NCBI RefSeq assembly: GCF_000012945.1
Contig: NC_007510.1
Span: 3,472,001 to 3,536,000, forward strand
Direction: 5' to 3'
DNA length: 64,000 bases
From: Burkholderia lata
Lineage (GTDB): Bacteria > Pseudomonadota > Gammaproteobacteria > Burkholderiales > Burkholderiaceae
Below the pieces are notes generated by a model, which was given only the letters and a program-made list of their open reading frames with translations, ran no database searches and was not told the origin of the DNA. Shown here piece by piece: positions 16,742 to 24,768 of the stretch. How positions within the stretch are numbered: the first letter of the stretch is position 1; every line of letters begins with the position of its first letter. The position numbers and the translations under genes were made by a program.

Positions 16742-18018
16742 ACATGCCCCCGGTCCAACCCTGCACGGCCGCGCCGGCCACCCACACCCAAGCCGCGCCG
16801 TTCGTCGCGAGTTTCCGCGATCCGTCGTTCCTGTTGTCGCACATCGAGGACACGCTGCGCTTCTACGCCACGAACGCGTTCGACCCGACGGGCGGCTTCT
16901 ACCACTACTTCCGCGACGACGGCAGCATCTACAACCGCACGTCGCGCCACCTCGTCAGCAGTTGCCGGTTCGTCTTCAACTACGCGATGGCGTACCGGCA
17001 TTTCGGCGATCCGCGCCACCTGGAATACGCGCGCCACGGGCTGCGCTTCCTGCGCGACGCGCACTGGGACGACGAACTGCAGGGCTACGACTGGGAACTC
17101 GACTGGCGCGACGGCGCGAAACGCGCGACGCTCGACGGCACGCGCCACTGCTACGGGCTCGCGTTCGTGCTGCTCGCGGCCTCGCACGCGACGATGGCCG
17201 GCCTCGACGAGGCCCGCCCGCTGATCGCGGCCACCTTCGAGCTCGCCGAGCACCGCTTCTGGGATGCGGCCGCGGGCCTCTATGCGGACGACGCGACGCC
17301 GAACTGGATCGTGTCGTCGTACCGCGGCCAGAACGCCAACATGCACATGACGGAGGCGCTGCTCGCCGCGTACGAAGCGACCGGCCACCTCACGTACCTC
17401 GATCGCGCGGAAAAGCTCGCGTCCCACATCACGCAGCGCCAGGCCGCACTGTCGGGCGGGCTCGTGTGGGAGCACTACCATGCGGACTGGTCGGTCGACT
17501 GGGACTACAACAAGGAAGACAGTTCGAACATCTTCCGTCCGTGGGGCTTCCAGCCGGGGCACCAGACGGAATGGGCAAAGCTGCTGCTGATCCTGGAGCG
17601 GCACCGCCCGCTAGACTGGCTCGTGCCGCGCGCGGCCGAGCTGTTCGACGCCGCGCTCACGCACGCGTGGGACGCCGATCACGGCGGCCTGTACTACGGC
17701 TTCGGCCCCGACTTCACGATCTGCGACCACAACAAGTATTTCTGGGTGCAGGCGGAAACCTTCGCGGCGGCCGCGATGCTCGGCGCGCGCACCGGCAGCG
17801 AGCGTTTCTGGGACTGGTACGACGAGATCTGGCGCTATAGCTGGACGCACTTCGTCGATCACCGCTACGGCGCGTGGTACCGCATCCTCACCTGCGACAA
17901 CCGCAAATACAGCGACGAGAAGAGCCCGGCCGGCAAGACCGACTATCACACGATGGGCGCGTGCTACGACGTGCTCGCGACCCTCGCGCGCGCGCAGCGC
18001 AGCGAGCCGACGCAATGA
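16738..18018 (+). CDS. AGE-family epimerase/isomerase (probable mannose isomerase)
   Basis: A 426-residue (alpha/alpha)6-barrel protein of the N-acylglucosamine 2-epimerase family, which includes bacterial mannose isomerase and YihS. Typical stretches are GGFYHYFRDDG near residue 55, RHCYGLAFVLLA, MHMTEALLAAYEATG, WEHYHADWS and a C-terminal TDYHTMGACYD. Aldose-ketose isomerases of this family convert mannose to fructose using paired histidines; conserved histidines are present. The overlap with the LacI gene and the kinase gene (both ATGA) indicates translational coupling. Mannose as substrate is inference from family and from the kinase. Confidence 0.85.
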   Translation: MNMPPVQPCTAAPATHTQAAPFVASFRDPSFLLSHIEDTLRFYATNAFDPTGGFYHYFRDDGSIYNRTSRHLVSSCRFVFNYAMAYRHFGDPRHLEYARHGLRFLRDAHWDDELQGYDWELDWRDGAKRATLDGTRHCYGLAFVLLAASHATMAGLDEARPLIAATFELAEHRFWDAAAGLYADDATPNWIVSSYRGQNANMHMTEALLAAYEATGHLTYLDRAEKLASHITQRQAALSGGLVWEHYHADWSVDWDYNKEDSSNIFRPWGFQPGHQTEWAKLLLILERHRPLDWLVPRAAELFDAALTHAWDADHGGLYYGFGPDFTICDHNKYFWVQAETFAAAAMLGARTGSERFWDWYDEIWRYSWTHFVDHRYGAWYRILTCDNRKYSDEKSPAGKTDYHTMGACYDVLATLARAQRSEPTQ

Positions 18019-18923
18019 GTGGCGGCACGTTTCCGGCTTTCGTGTCGGCGGGCGACATCCTGACCGACATGGTGCGTGCGGGCGATGCGCAATGGACCTC
18101 GGTGCCGGGTGGCGCCGGCTGGAACGTCGCGCGCGCGGTTGCGCGGCTCGGCGTGCCGAGCGCGCTCGCGGGCTCGATCGGCGAAGACTGCTTCTCCGAC
18201 GTGCTGTGGCACACGAGCGAAGCGGCCGGGCTCGACCTGCGTTTCCTGCAGCGCGTCGCGCGGCCGCCGCTGCTCGCGATCGTCCACGAGACCCGCCCGC
18301 CCGCGTACTTCTTCATCGGCGAAGCGAGCGCCGACCTCGCGTTCGATCCGGCGCAACTGCCGGCCGGCTGGACCGACCACGTGAAATGGGCGCATTTCGG
18401 CTGCATCAGCCTCGTGCGCGAGCCGCTCGCCGGCACGCTGGCCGCGCTCGCGGCCGACCTGCATGCGCGTGGCGTGAAGATCAGCTTCGACCCGAACGTC
18501 CGGAACCTGATGACGGCCGCGTTCCAGCCGACGCTCGCGAAGATGGCCGCGCTCGCCGACCTGATCAAGGTGTCCGACGAGGACCTGCGGCACCTGTTCG
18601 GCGGCGACGGCCCCGACGCGATCGGCGCGGTGCGCGCGCTGAACCCGCACGCGGCGGTGCTCGTCACGCGCGGCGCGCAGGCGGCGACGCTCTACGCGGA
18701 CGGCGACGTGCATGAAGCCAGCCCGCCGCGCGTCGAGGTGGCCGACACCGTCGGCGCGGGCGACGCGTCGATCGGCGGCATGCTGTTCAGCCTGATGGCC
18801 GCGCCGCAGCGATCGTGGCGCGAGCATCTCGTGTTCGCGCTGGCGGCGGGCGCCGCCGCGTGCCGGCATACGGGCGCGCACGCGCCAACGCTCGACGAGG
18901 TCGTCGCACTGATCGAACGATGA
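18015..18923 (+). CDS. PfkB family carbohydrate kinase (probable fructokinase)
   Basis: A 302-residue ribokinase-fold enzyme. The N-terminal substrate region VPGGAGWNVARAVARLG and the C-terminal anion-hole and catalytic-base motif DTVGAGDAS are intact; Asp of GAGD is the base. It is the third gene in a coupled LacI-isomerase-kinase operon. The simplest reading is that it phosphorylates the fructose made by the AGE isomerase. No transporter is encoded in the operon. Another keto-sugar cannot be excluded. Confidence 0.88.
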   Translation: MSGGTFPAFVSAGDILTDMVRAGDAQWTSVPGGAGWNVARAVARLGVPSALAGSIGEDCFSDVLWHTSEAAGLDLRFLQRVARPPLLAIVHETRPPAYFFIGEASADLAFDPAQLPAGWTDHVKWAHFGCISLVREPLAGTLAALAADLHARGVKISFDPNVRNLMTAAFQPTLAKMAALADLIKVSDEDLRHLFGGDGPDAIGAVRALNPHAAVLVTRGAQAATLYADGDVHEASPPRVEVADTVGAGDASIGGMLFSLMAAPQRSWREHLVFALAAGAAACRHTGAHAPTLDEVVALIER

Positions 18924-19024
18924 TGGAAAAGACGGCGACCGGGCACCGTTCGGTCACCGATAAGCCGCGCTGTACATGCTGCGCCGCAGTGCTACGATGA
19001 AGTGTCCTTTTGCGGGAGAGCACG

Positions 19025-19246
19025 ATGGACACCAACACGTTCACGAAGGGCATCTACACGGCCAAGGCGCATACCCAGCATGCGGGCAACGGGCAGTTCC
19101 AGGGTTACGTGATCCTCGCGCGGGACGACGGGGACGACACCGAGAACACGCGCTACGACGTCCACTCGACGAGCCCCAGCGAGGAAGAAGCGTTCGACGA
19201 GGCAAAAGCGCTCGCGCACCGGATCCTCGGCGAAATCGAGCTGTAA
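19025..19246 (+). CDS. Small hypothetical protein (73 aa)
   Basis: A short acidic protein without signal peptide or cysteine, with a predicted mixed alpha/beta fold: GQFQGYVILARDDGDD, then EEEAFDEAKALAHRILGEIE as a C-terminal helix. GGGAGAG is 5-6 bases ahead of the ATG, and codon use matches neighbours, so the gene looks real. The pattern resembles small domains that take up a beta-strand pair plus helix, but no function is recognised. It lies 100 bp after the kinase and just ahead of the nested repeat element. Confidence 0.7.
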   Translation: MDTNTFTKGIYTAKAHTQHAGNGQFQGYVILARDDGDDTENTRYDVHSTSPSEEEAFDEAKALAHRILGEIEL

Positions 19247-19268
19247 CGCGCCGCCATTCAGGCGCGGC

Positions 19269-19588
19269 TTAGGGCCTGTTCACGCTAATAACGGGCTTGC
19301 GCTGGCCACCAGAAGGGCCGAGCGCAAGGATTGCGACGAAGCGAATACTCAACGTATTCGCGAGGAGCATGACGCAGCGATCGGCCCTTCTGGTGGCCAG
19401 CCCCACAAATGAATTTTCCCGAACAGGGGAACGTGCCTTTCCGCCCGCATTGCGGCGTCGTTCGTCGCTTGTCCCCCAAGGGGACTTCCTTCGGGGCGTT
19501 TGGCACGGCCAAACGGCGCTCCTTACTTCTTGCACTGCGAGCGGAAAGGCACGTTCGCAAGCCCGTTATTAGCGTGAACAGGCCCTAA
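19269..19588. mobile_element. Nested inverted-repeat element, MITE-like (320 bp)
   Basis: Outer perfect 33-bp inverted repeats are at 19269-19301 and 19556-19588, starting TTAGGGCCTG and ending in its complement. Inside are a 21-bp perfect pair (19301-19321 / 19381-19401) enclosing an 8-bp hairpin (19341-19361), and a 15-bp pair (19430-19444 / 19541-19555) that directly abuts the outer right arm and encloses smaller stems such as GTTTGG/CCAAAC. There is no credible coding frame. A TA dinucleotide lies at each outer end, as expected for IS630/mariner-type insertion, though TA is self-complementary. It fits a non-autonomous transposable repeat; a structured RNA is the alternative. Confidence 0.8.
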
Positions 19589-19779
19589 AGCAGCCGCGCC
19601 ACCATCGACAGCAGCATCGTCAGCACCAGCGTCGACATGAACGGGAATGGGTAGCGTCGCCCACCGAGCGTCAGCGTGACGTCGCCCGGCATCCGCCCGA
19701 TGCCGAGCTTGCCGAGCCACGGCCAGCAGCGCGTCAGGATCATCACCGCGACGAACGTCGTCATCAGCCAGCGCAGCAT
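19585..19779 (-). CDS. DUF2905 family small membrane protein
   Basis: A 64-residue protein with two hydrophobic helices flanking the conserved LGIGRMPGDVTLTLGGRRYPFPF core; this is the DUF2905 pattern (LPGD, then PF, then a second helix). Function unknown. Its TAG stop lies inside the right arm of the adjacent inverted-repeat element, yet the protein length is normal for the family. It starts 10 bp after the methyltransferase stop, so it is the second gene of that operon. Confidence 0.85.
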   Translation of the reverse strand: MLRWLMTTFVAVMILTRCWPWLGKLGIGRMPGDVTLTLGGRRYPFPFMSTLVLTMLLSMVARLL

Positions 19780-19789
19780 GTCGGCTCCG

Positions 19790-20983
19790 TCAGAGTGCGT
19801 GCGAGCGGTCGCCGCGCGCGAACGCGTCGAGCGTGCCGTCGATGCCGCGCGAGAACGCGATCACCTTGAACAGCTCGCCCATCTCGGCTTCGGAGATCAG
19901 CTTCTGCACCGCGTTCGCGGCCGGCAGGAATGCGCGGATGTCCGACGGATCGATCGCGGCCAGCGCGTCGGTGATGCCCGCGTTCAGCAGGAAGCGCGCC
20001 TGCGACGTGTAGCCGAGCAAATCAGCGCCAGTCGCGACGGCCGCATCGTAGATGCCGGTGAATTCGACGTGCGCGGTGATGTCCTGCAGCCCCGGGTACA
20101 GGAACGGATCGTCGTGCGCGTGGTGGCGGTAGTGGCACATCAGCGTACCGCGGTCGCGCTGCGGGTGGTAGTACTCGTGTGCGGGAAAGCCGTAGTCGAC
20201 CAGCAGCACCGCGCCGCGCCCGAGCATCGTGCAGACGGTGCGCGTGAACGCCAGCGCGGCCTCGTGCGTCTCGGTCACGTAGCCGTCCGCCGCATCGTCA
20301 AGACCCGCGAGCACCGGTGGCAGGCCGGCCGGCGCCGCCGCACGGTCTTCGAACACGAACGCCTGCTGCGCGTCGAGCGCGACGCCGCGCTCCTGCCATC
20401 CGCCACCCGCCTTCGCGAACAGGCGCACGGGCATCGCATCGAGCACCTCGTTGCCGACGACGACGCCGTCGAACCGCTCGGGCAGCGCGTCGAGCCAGCG
20501 CACCTTCGCGGCGAGCACCGGTGCGGCGGCCGTGATCGTGTCGCGCTGCCGCTCGCGCAGCTCGCCGGACAGGTCGACGATCAGGTATTCGTCGAGTTCG
20601 GCGCCCAGCGCGTCGAGCGCCGCGAGCAACCCGGCCGCGAGCTTGCCGGTACCAGCGCCGAATTCCATCACGCCGCGCGTGCCGCTCGCCGCGAGCGCTT
20701 CCGCGACCGGTTGTGCGAGCGTCTGCGCGAACAGCGGCGACAGCTCGGGCGCGGTGACGAAGTCGCTGCCGTCGTCGGCGCGGCGCCCGAACTTGCGCGC
20801 GCCGCCGCTGTAATAGCCGAGGCCGGGCGCATACAGCGCGCGCTCCATGAAGCGGTCGAACGGCAGCCAGCCGCCAGCCGCCGCGATCTCGTCGCGCAGT
20901 TGCGTGGCGAGGGTTTCGGACTGCGCAAGCGCGTCAGGGCCGGGAGCAGGTAAACTAGCGGGTTCGTGAGCTTTCGGGTTCAT
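19790..20983 (-). CDS. SAM-dependent methyltransferase, MidA/NDUFAF7 family (DUF185)
   Basis: A 397-residue COG1565 protein. The N-terminal GGWLPFDRFMERALYAPGLGYYSGG and DFVTAPELSPLFAQTLAQ are family hallmarks, and VMEFGAGTGKLAAGLL is the SAM-binding loop, followed by YLIVDLSGELRERQ. In eukaryotes the homologue methylates an arginine of a complex I subunit; the bacterial target is not established. The ATG at 20983 begins MNPKAHEP and lies only 13 bp from the divergent folM-like start, so promoters must overlap coding sequence. Confidence 0.9.
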   Translation of the reverse strand: MNPKAHEPASLPAPGPDALAQSETLATQLRDEIAAAGGWLPFDRFMERALYAPGLGYYSGGARKFGRRADDGSDFVTAPELSPLFAQTLAQPVAEALAASGTRGVMEFGAGTGKLAAGLLAALDALGAELDEYLIVDLSGELRERQRDTITAAAPVLAAKVRWLDALPERFDGVVVGNEVLDAMPVRLFAKAGGGWQERGVALDAQQAFVFEDRAAAPAGLPPVLAGLDDAADGYVTETHEAALAFTRTVCTMLGRGAVLLVDYGFPAHEYYHPQRDRGTLMCHYRHHAHDDPFLYPGLQDITAHVEFTGIYDAAVATGADLLGYTSQARFLLNAGITDALAAIDPSDIRAFLPAANAVQKLISEAEMGELFKVIAFSRGIDGTLDAFARGDRSHAL

Positions 20984-20996
20984 CCCGGCATTGTAA

Positions 20997-21740
20997 ATGA
21001 CCGTTTCAGCCGATACGTCGACCCAGCGCGTGGCGCTCGTCACCGGTGCCCTGGGCAGCGCGGCCGACGCCGCGTCGATCGGCCGTGCGCTGGCGACGGG
21101 ATTCGCCCGGCGCGGCTGGGACGTCGCGCTGCAGCGCAGCCACGGCACGCCGCATGCGGCGGCCGACGCACTTGTCGCCGAAGTCGCGGCGCTCGGCCGC
21201 CGCGCGGTCGTGCTCGACGCCGATCTGGCCCTGGAAGCCGACGCCGCCGGCCTCGTCGCCGCGTGCGGCGCAGCGCTCGGCCGGCCCGCGTGCGCGGTGT
21301 TCGTGAGCGCCAGCGCAGGCGCCGACGATGCGCACACGGTGGACGGCGCGTCGCTCGCCAGCGCCCTCGCGCGCAATGTGACGGCGCCGCTCGCGCTGGC
21401 CCGCGCGCTCGCCGATGCGACGCCCGACGCCGCGCGCGAGCACGAAGCGCTGCGCGCCTGCGCGATCCACGTGCTGGATCAGGCCCTGTTTCACCCTGCG
21501 CCGGCGCAGATGTCGCACGCGCTGATGCAGGCCGCGCTGAACCGCGCGACGTCGGCGCTGGCGCTGGCGCTCGCGCCGAAAGTGCGGGTCGCGGCGCTCG
21601 TGCGCGGCCACGCGCCGCACGCGGACGACATCGCGGCGGCCGCCTGTTATCTCGCGTGTGCGCCGGGCGTCACCGGCGCGACGCTGACCGTCGACGGCGG
21701 CGAGCACCTCGTGCCGCCCGCCGCCGGCCCGAATGAATGA
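20997..21740 (+). CDS. SDR-family protein, FolM/pteridine reductase-like, degenerate active site
   Basis: A 247-residue short-chain dehydrogenase/reductase. The N-terminal VALVTGALGSAADAASIGRAL provides a Rossmann loop, FVSASAGADD replaces the usual NNAS, and the C-terminal TGATLTVDGGEHL is typical. The expected Tyr-x-x-x-Lys pair is absent in the AQMSHALMQAALNRAT region, so normal SDR catalysis is doubtful. Placement just ahead of folB and similarity to pteridine reductases suggest a folate or pterin role, which is inference. Codon use is ordinary. Confidence 0.8.
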   Translation: MTVSADTSTQRVALVTGALGSAADAASIGRALATGFARRGWDVALQRSHGTPHAAADALVAEVAALGRRAVVLDADLALEADAAGLVAACGAALGRPACAVFVSASAGADDAHTVDGASLASALARNVTAPLALARALADATPDAAREHEALRACAIHVLDQALFHPAPAQMSHALMQAALNRATSALALALAPKVRVAALVRGHAPHADDIAAAACYLACAPGVTGATLTVDGGEHLVPPAAGPNE

Positions 21741-21819
21741 ACTGCGCGGAAAGGCGCGGCCTGACTGCCGCCACCCGCGCCGCTTTGCGTGTGCGCACGC
21801 CAATTTGACTGGAACGACC

Positions 21820-22224
21820 ATGTTTTCCGCTCTCCTGCACCCCCGCCTCGCGGACTGCCGCAGGCTCTACCTGCGCGACTACGAAGTGCACATCAACATC
21901 GGTGCCTTCGAACACGAGAAGCGCGGCGAGCAGCGCGTCGTCATCAATGTCGACCTGTTCGTGCCGCTCGCGCTGTCGACTCCCGTCGACGACCGTCTGC
22001 ATGAAATCGTCGACTACGATCTGATGAAGCAGAGCGTCGCGCAATGTCTGGCGCGCGGCCACATCCACCTGCAGGAAACGCTGTGCGACGCGATCGCCGC
22101 GCGCCTGCTGGCGCACGATGCCGTGCGCGCGGTACGCGTCTGTACCGAGAAACCGGACGCTTATCCGGACTGCGACGCCGTCGGCGTCGAAGTCTTTCGC
22201 ATTAAGGACGAGGAGCGCGCATGA
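21820..22224 (+). CDS. folB: Dihydroneopterin aldolase
   Basis: A 134-residue protein of the FolB tunnel fold, which converts 7,8-dihydroneopterin to 6-hydroxymethyl-dihydropterin and glycolaldehyde in folate synthesis. Motifs include [27 protein letters not shown], with the catalytic Glu in the first strand region, and DYDLMKQ, then [11 protein letters not shown]. It starts at ATG 21820 with a modest GGAA site; a longer frame from 21733 lacks family similarity. Its stop overlaps the ttcA start by ATGA. Confidence 0.88.
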   Translation: MFSALLHPRLADCRRLYLRDYEVHINIGAFEHEKRGEQRVVINVDLFVPLALSTPVDDRLHEIVDYDLMKQSVAQCLARGHIHLQETLCDAIAARLLAHDAVRAVRVCTEKPDAYPDCDAVGVEVFRIKDEERA

Positions 22225-23216
22225 ACGCCCCCCACATGAATGACACGACGGCCGATGCCGCCACCCTCGACGCGACCGCCGCCCCGGCCGGCCGCCCGGC
22301 GCTGACGCGCCGCGAACAGAAGGACGCGTACGAGAACAACAAGCTGTTCAAGCGGATCGTGCGCCAGGTCGGCCAGGCGATCGGCGACTTCAACATGATC
22401 GAGCAAGGCGACAAGGTGATGGTGTGCCTGTCGGGCGGCAAGGACAGCTATGCGATGCTCGACGTGCTGCTGCGCCTGCGCGAGCGCGCGCCGATCGATT
22501 TCGACATCGTCGCGGTGAACCTCGACCAGAAGCAGCCGGGCTTCCCCGAGCACGTGCTGCCGGAATACCTGAAGCAGGTCGGCGTGCCGTTCCACATCGA
22601 GAACCAGGACACCTACAGCATCGTCAAGCGGCTCGTGCCCGAGGGCAAGACGACCTGCTCGCTGTGCTCGCGGCTGCGCCGCGGGATCCTGTACCGCGTG
22701 GCCGGCGAGCTCGGCGCGACCAAGATCGCGCTCGGCCACCACCGCGACGACATCGTGCAGACGCTGCTGCTCAACATGTTCTACGGCGGCAAGCTGAAGG
22801 GAATGCCGCCGAAGCTGCAGTCGGACGACGGCAAGAACATCGTGATCCGCCCGCTCGCGTACGTGAAGGAAACCGATCTCGAGAAATACGCGGAGTTGCG
22901 CGAATTCCCGATCATCCCGTGCAACCTGTGCGGCAGCCAGCCGAACCTGAAGCGCGCGGAAATGAAGGCGCTGATCCGCGAATGGGACAAGCGCTTCCCG
23001 GGCCGTGTCGAGAACATGTTCAACGCGCTCGCGAAGGTCGTGCCGTCGCACCTGATGGATACGACGCTGTACCCGTTCCAGTCGCTGCGCGCGTCAGGCG
23101 TTGCCGATCCGCAGGGCGACATCGCGTTCGACGAGGAACCGTGCGCGTCGGGCGACGACACCGCGGCGCCGGGTGGCGCCCAACCGATCTCGATCGTCCA
23201 GTTCGACGACCTGTAA
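22221..23216 (+). CDS. ttcA: tRNA 2-thiocytidine(32) synthetase
   Basis: A 331-residue PP-loop ATPase that thiolates C32 of some tRNAs. The PP-loop SGGKDS is at residues 71-76. Cys146 and Cys149 (CSLC) and Cys234 or Cys237 (CNLC) supply the three ligands of the iron-sulfur cluster. [18 protein letters not shown] is strongly conserved. A 30-residue N-terminal extension rich in Ala/Thr is normal for Burkholderiaceae. It is translationally coupled to folB. Confidence 0.95.
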   Translation: MNAPHMNDTTADAATLDATAAPAGRPALTRREQKDAYENNKLFKRIVRQVGQAIGDFNMIEQGDKVMVCLSGGKDSYAMLDVLLRLRERAPIDFDIVAVNLDQKQPGFPEHVLPEYLKQVGVPFHIENQDTYSIVKRLVPEGKTTCSLCSRLRRGILYRVAGELGATKIALGHHRDDIVQTLLLNMFYGGKLKGMPPKLQSDDGKNIVIRPLAYVKETDLEKYAELREFPIIPCNLCGSQPNLKRAEMKALIREWDKRFPGRVENMFNALAKVVPSHLMDTTLYPFQSLRASGVADPQGDIAFDEEPCASGDDTAAPGGAQPISIVQFDDL

Positions 23217-23311
23217 GCGGGGCCCGAACACCCGTCGGAACGGGGCCGCAAGGCCTCTTTCCGGCGCTGTCGCCCCGCCGCGACAGGCCCGGAACGGCGG
23301 GGGCCGCATGC

Positions 23312-23317
23312 TAAAAT
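23312..23317 (+). promoter_or_regulatory. Extended -10 promoter element ahead of glmU
   Basis: TGC-TAAAAT forms an extended -10 hexamer 35 bp before the glmU ATG in the otherwise very GC-rich ttcA-glmU gap. A convincing -35 is not seen, as is common with extended -10 promoters. Confidence 0.5.
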
Positions 23318-23351
23318 AGGCGGCTTCGAACTCCTCTGACAAGCTGGCGCC

Positions 23352-24713
23352 ATGAATATCGTGATTTTGGCGGCAGGCACCGGCAAGCGCATGCGTTCCG
23401 CGCTGCCGAAAGTGCTCCATCCCCTGGCCGGCAGGCCGCTCCTCTCCCACGTCATCGACACCGCGCGCACGCTGCAGCCGTCCCGGCTCGTCGTCGTCGT
23501 CGGTCACGGCGCCGAGCAGGTTCAGGCAGCCGTCGCCGCCCCTGACGTCCAGTTTGCCGTGCAGGCCGAACAGTTGGGCACCGGCCACGCGGTGCGCCAG
23601 GCGCTGCCGCTCCTCGATCCCGCGCAACCGACGCTCGTGCTGTACGGCGACGTGCCGCTCACGCGCGCGTCGACGCTGCAGCGCCTCGTCGACGCCGCGC
23701 GCGAGGGCCGCTACGGGATTCTGACCGTCACACTCGACGATCCGACCGGCTATGGCCGCATCGTGCGCGACGCGGCCGGCTTCGTCACGCGCATCGTCGA
23801 ACAGAAGGACGCGTCGCCCGAGCAGTTGAAGATCGCCGAGATCAACACCGGCATCATCGTCACGCCGACGGCACAGCTGTCGATGTGGCTCGGCGCGCTG
23901 AAGAACGAGAACGCGCAGGGCGAGTACTACCTGACCGACGTCGTCGAACTCGCGATCGAGGCCGGTTTCGAGGTCGTCACCGCGCAGCCCGACGAGGAAT
24001 GGGAGACGCTCGGCGTGAACAGCAAGGCGCAGCTCGCCGAGCTCGAGCGCATCCACCAGCGCAATATCGCCGAAGCCCTGCTCGTCGACGGCGTCACGCT
24101 CGCCGATCCGGCGCGCCTCGACGTGCGCGGCACGCTGCGCTGCGGCCGCGACGTGTCGATCGACGTGAACTGCGTGTTCGAAGGCAACGTGACGCTCGCC
24201 GACAACGTGACGATCGGCGCGAACTGCGTGATCCGCAACGCGTCGGTCGGCGCCGGCACGCGCATCGACGCGTTCACGCACATCGACGGCGCCGAGCTCG
24301 GCGCGCACACCGTGATCGGCCCGTACGCGCGGCTGCGCCCCGGCGCGCAGCTCGCGGACGAAGCGCACGTCGGCAACTTCGTCGAGGTGAAGAACGCGGT
24401 GATCGGCCACGGCTCGAAGGCGAACCACCTGACGTACATCGGCGACGCCGACATCGGCGCGCGCGTGAACATCGGCGCCGGCACGATCACCTGCAACTAC
24501 GACGGCGCGAACAAGTTCCGCACCGTGATCGAGGACGACGTGTTCGTCGGCTCCGACACGCAGCTCGTCGCGCCCGTGCGCGTCGGCCGTGGCGTGACGA
24601 TCGCCGCCGGCACGACGATCTGGAAGGACGTAGCCGACGGCTTGCTCGCATTGAACGAGAAGACGCAGACCGCAAAGAGCGGCTACGTCCGCCCGGTCAA
24701 GAAGAAAAGCTGA
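23352..24713 (+). CDS. glmU: Bifunctional N-acetylglucosamine-1-phosphate uridyltransferase / glucosamine-1-phosphate acetyltransferase
   Basis: A 453-residue enzyme making UDP-GlcNAc for peptidoglycan and LPS. The N-terminal nucleotidyltransferase has LAAGTGKRM at residues 7-15, and YGDVPLT. The C-terminal left-handed beta-helix has many hexapeptide repeats (for example [16 protein letters not shown]) and the acetyltransferase motif [27 protein letters not shown]. Length is normal. glmS follows after 55 bp, so the two genes probably share an operon. Confidence 0.97.
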   Translation: MNIVILAAGTGKRMRSALPKVLHPLAGRPLLSHVIDTARTLQPSRLVVVVGHGAEQVQAAVAAPDVQFAVQAEQLGTGHAVRQALPLLDPAQPTLVLYGDVPLTRASTLQRLVDAAREGRYGILTVTLDDPTGYGRIVRDAAGFVTRIVEQKDASPEQLKIAEINTGIIVTPTAQLSMWLGALKNENAQGEYYLTDVVELAIEAGFEVVTAQPDEEWETLGVNSKAQLAELERIHQRNIAEALLVDGVTLADPARLDVRGTLRCGRDVSIDVNCVFEGNVTLADNVTIGANCVIRNASVGAGTRIDAFTHIDGAELGAHTVIGPYARLRPGAQLADEAHVGNFVEVKNAVIGHGSKANHLTYIGDADIGARVNIGAGTITCNYDGANKFRTVIEDDVFVGSDTQLVAPVRVGRGVTIAAGTTIWKDVADGLLALNEKTQTAKSGYVRPVKKKS

Positions 24714-24768
24714 ACCTTTTGCGGGCGCCCTGGCGGCGTCTGCATCGACTTACAGGACTGACTCATTC

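Noticed and set aside
19269..19572. Short open frames of about 90 codons inside the nested inverted-repeat element
   Set aside because: They follow the palindromic sequence, occur on both strands and have no codon bias or ribosome site.
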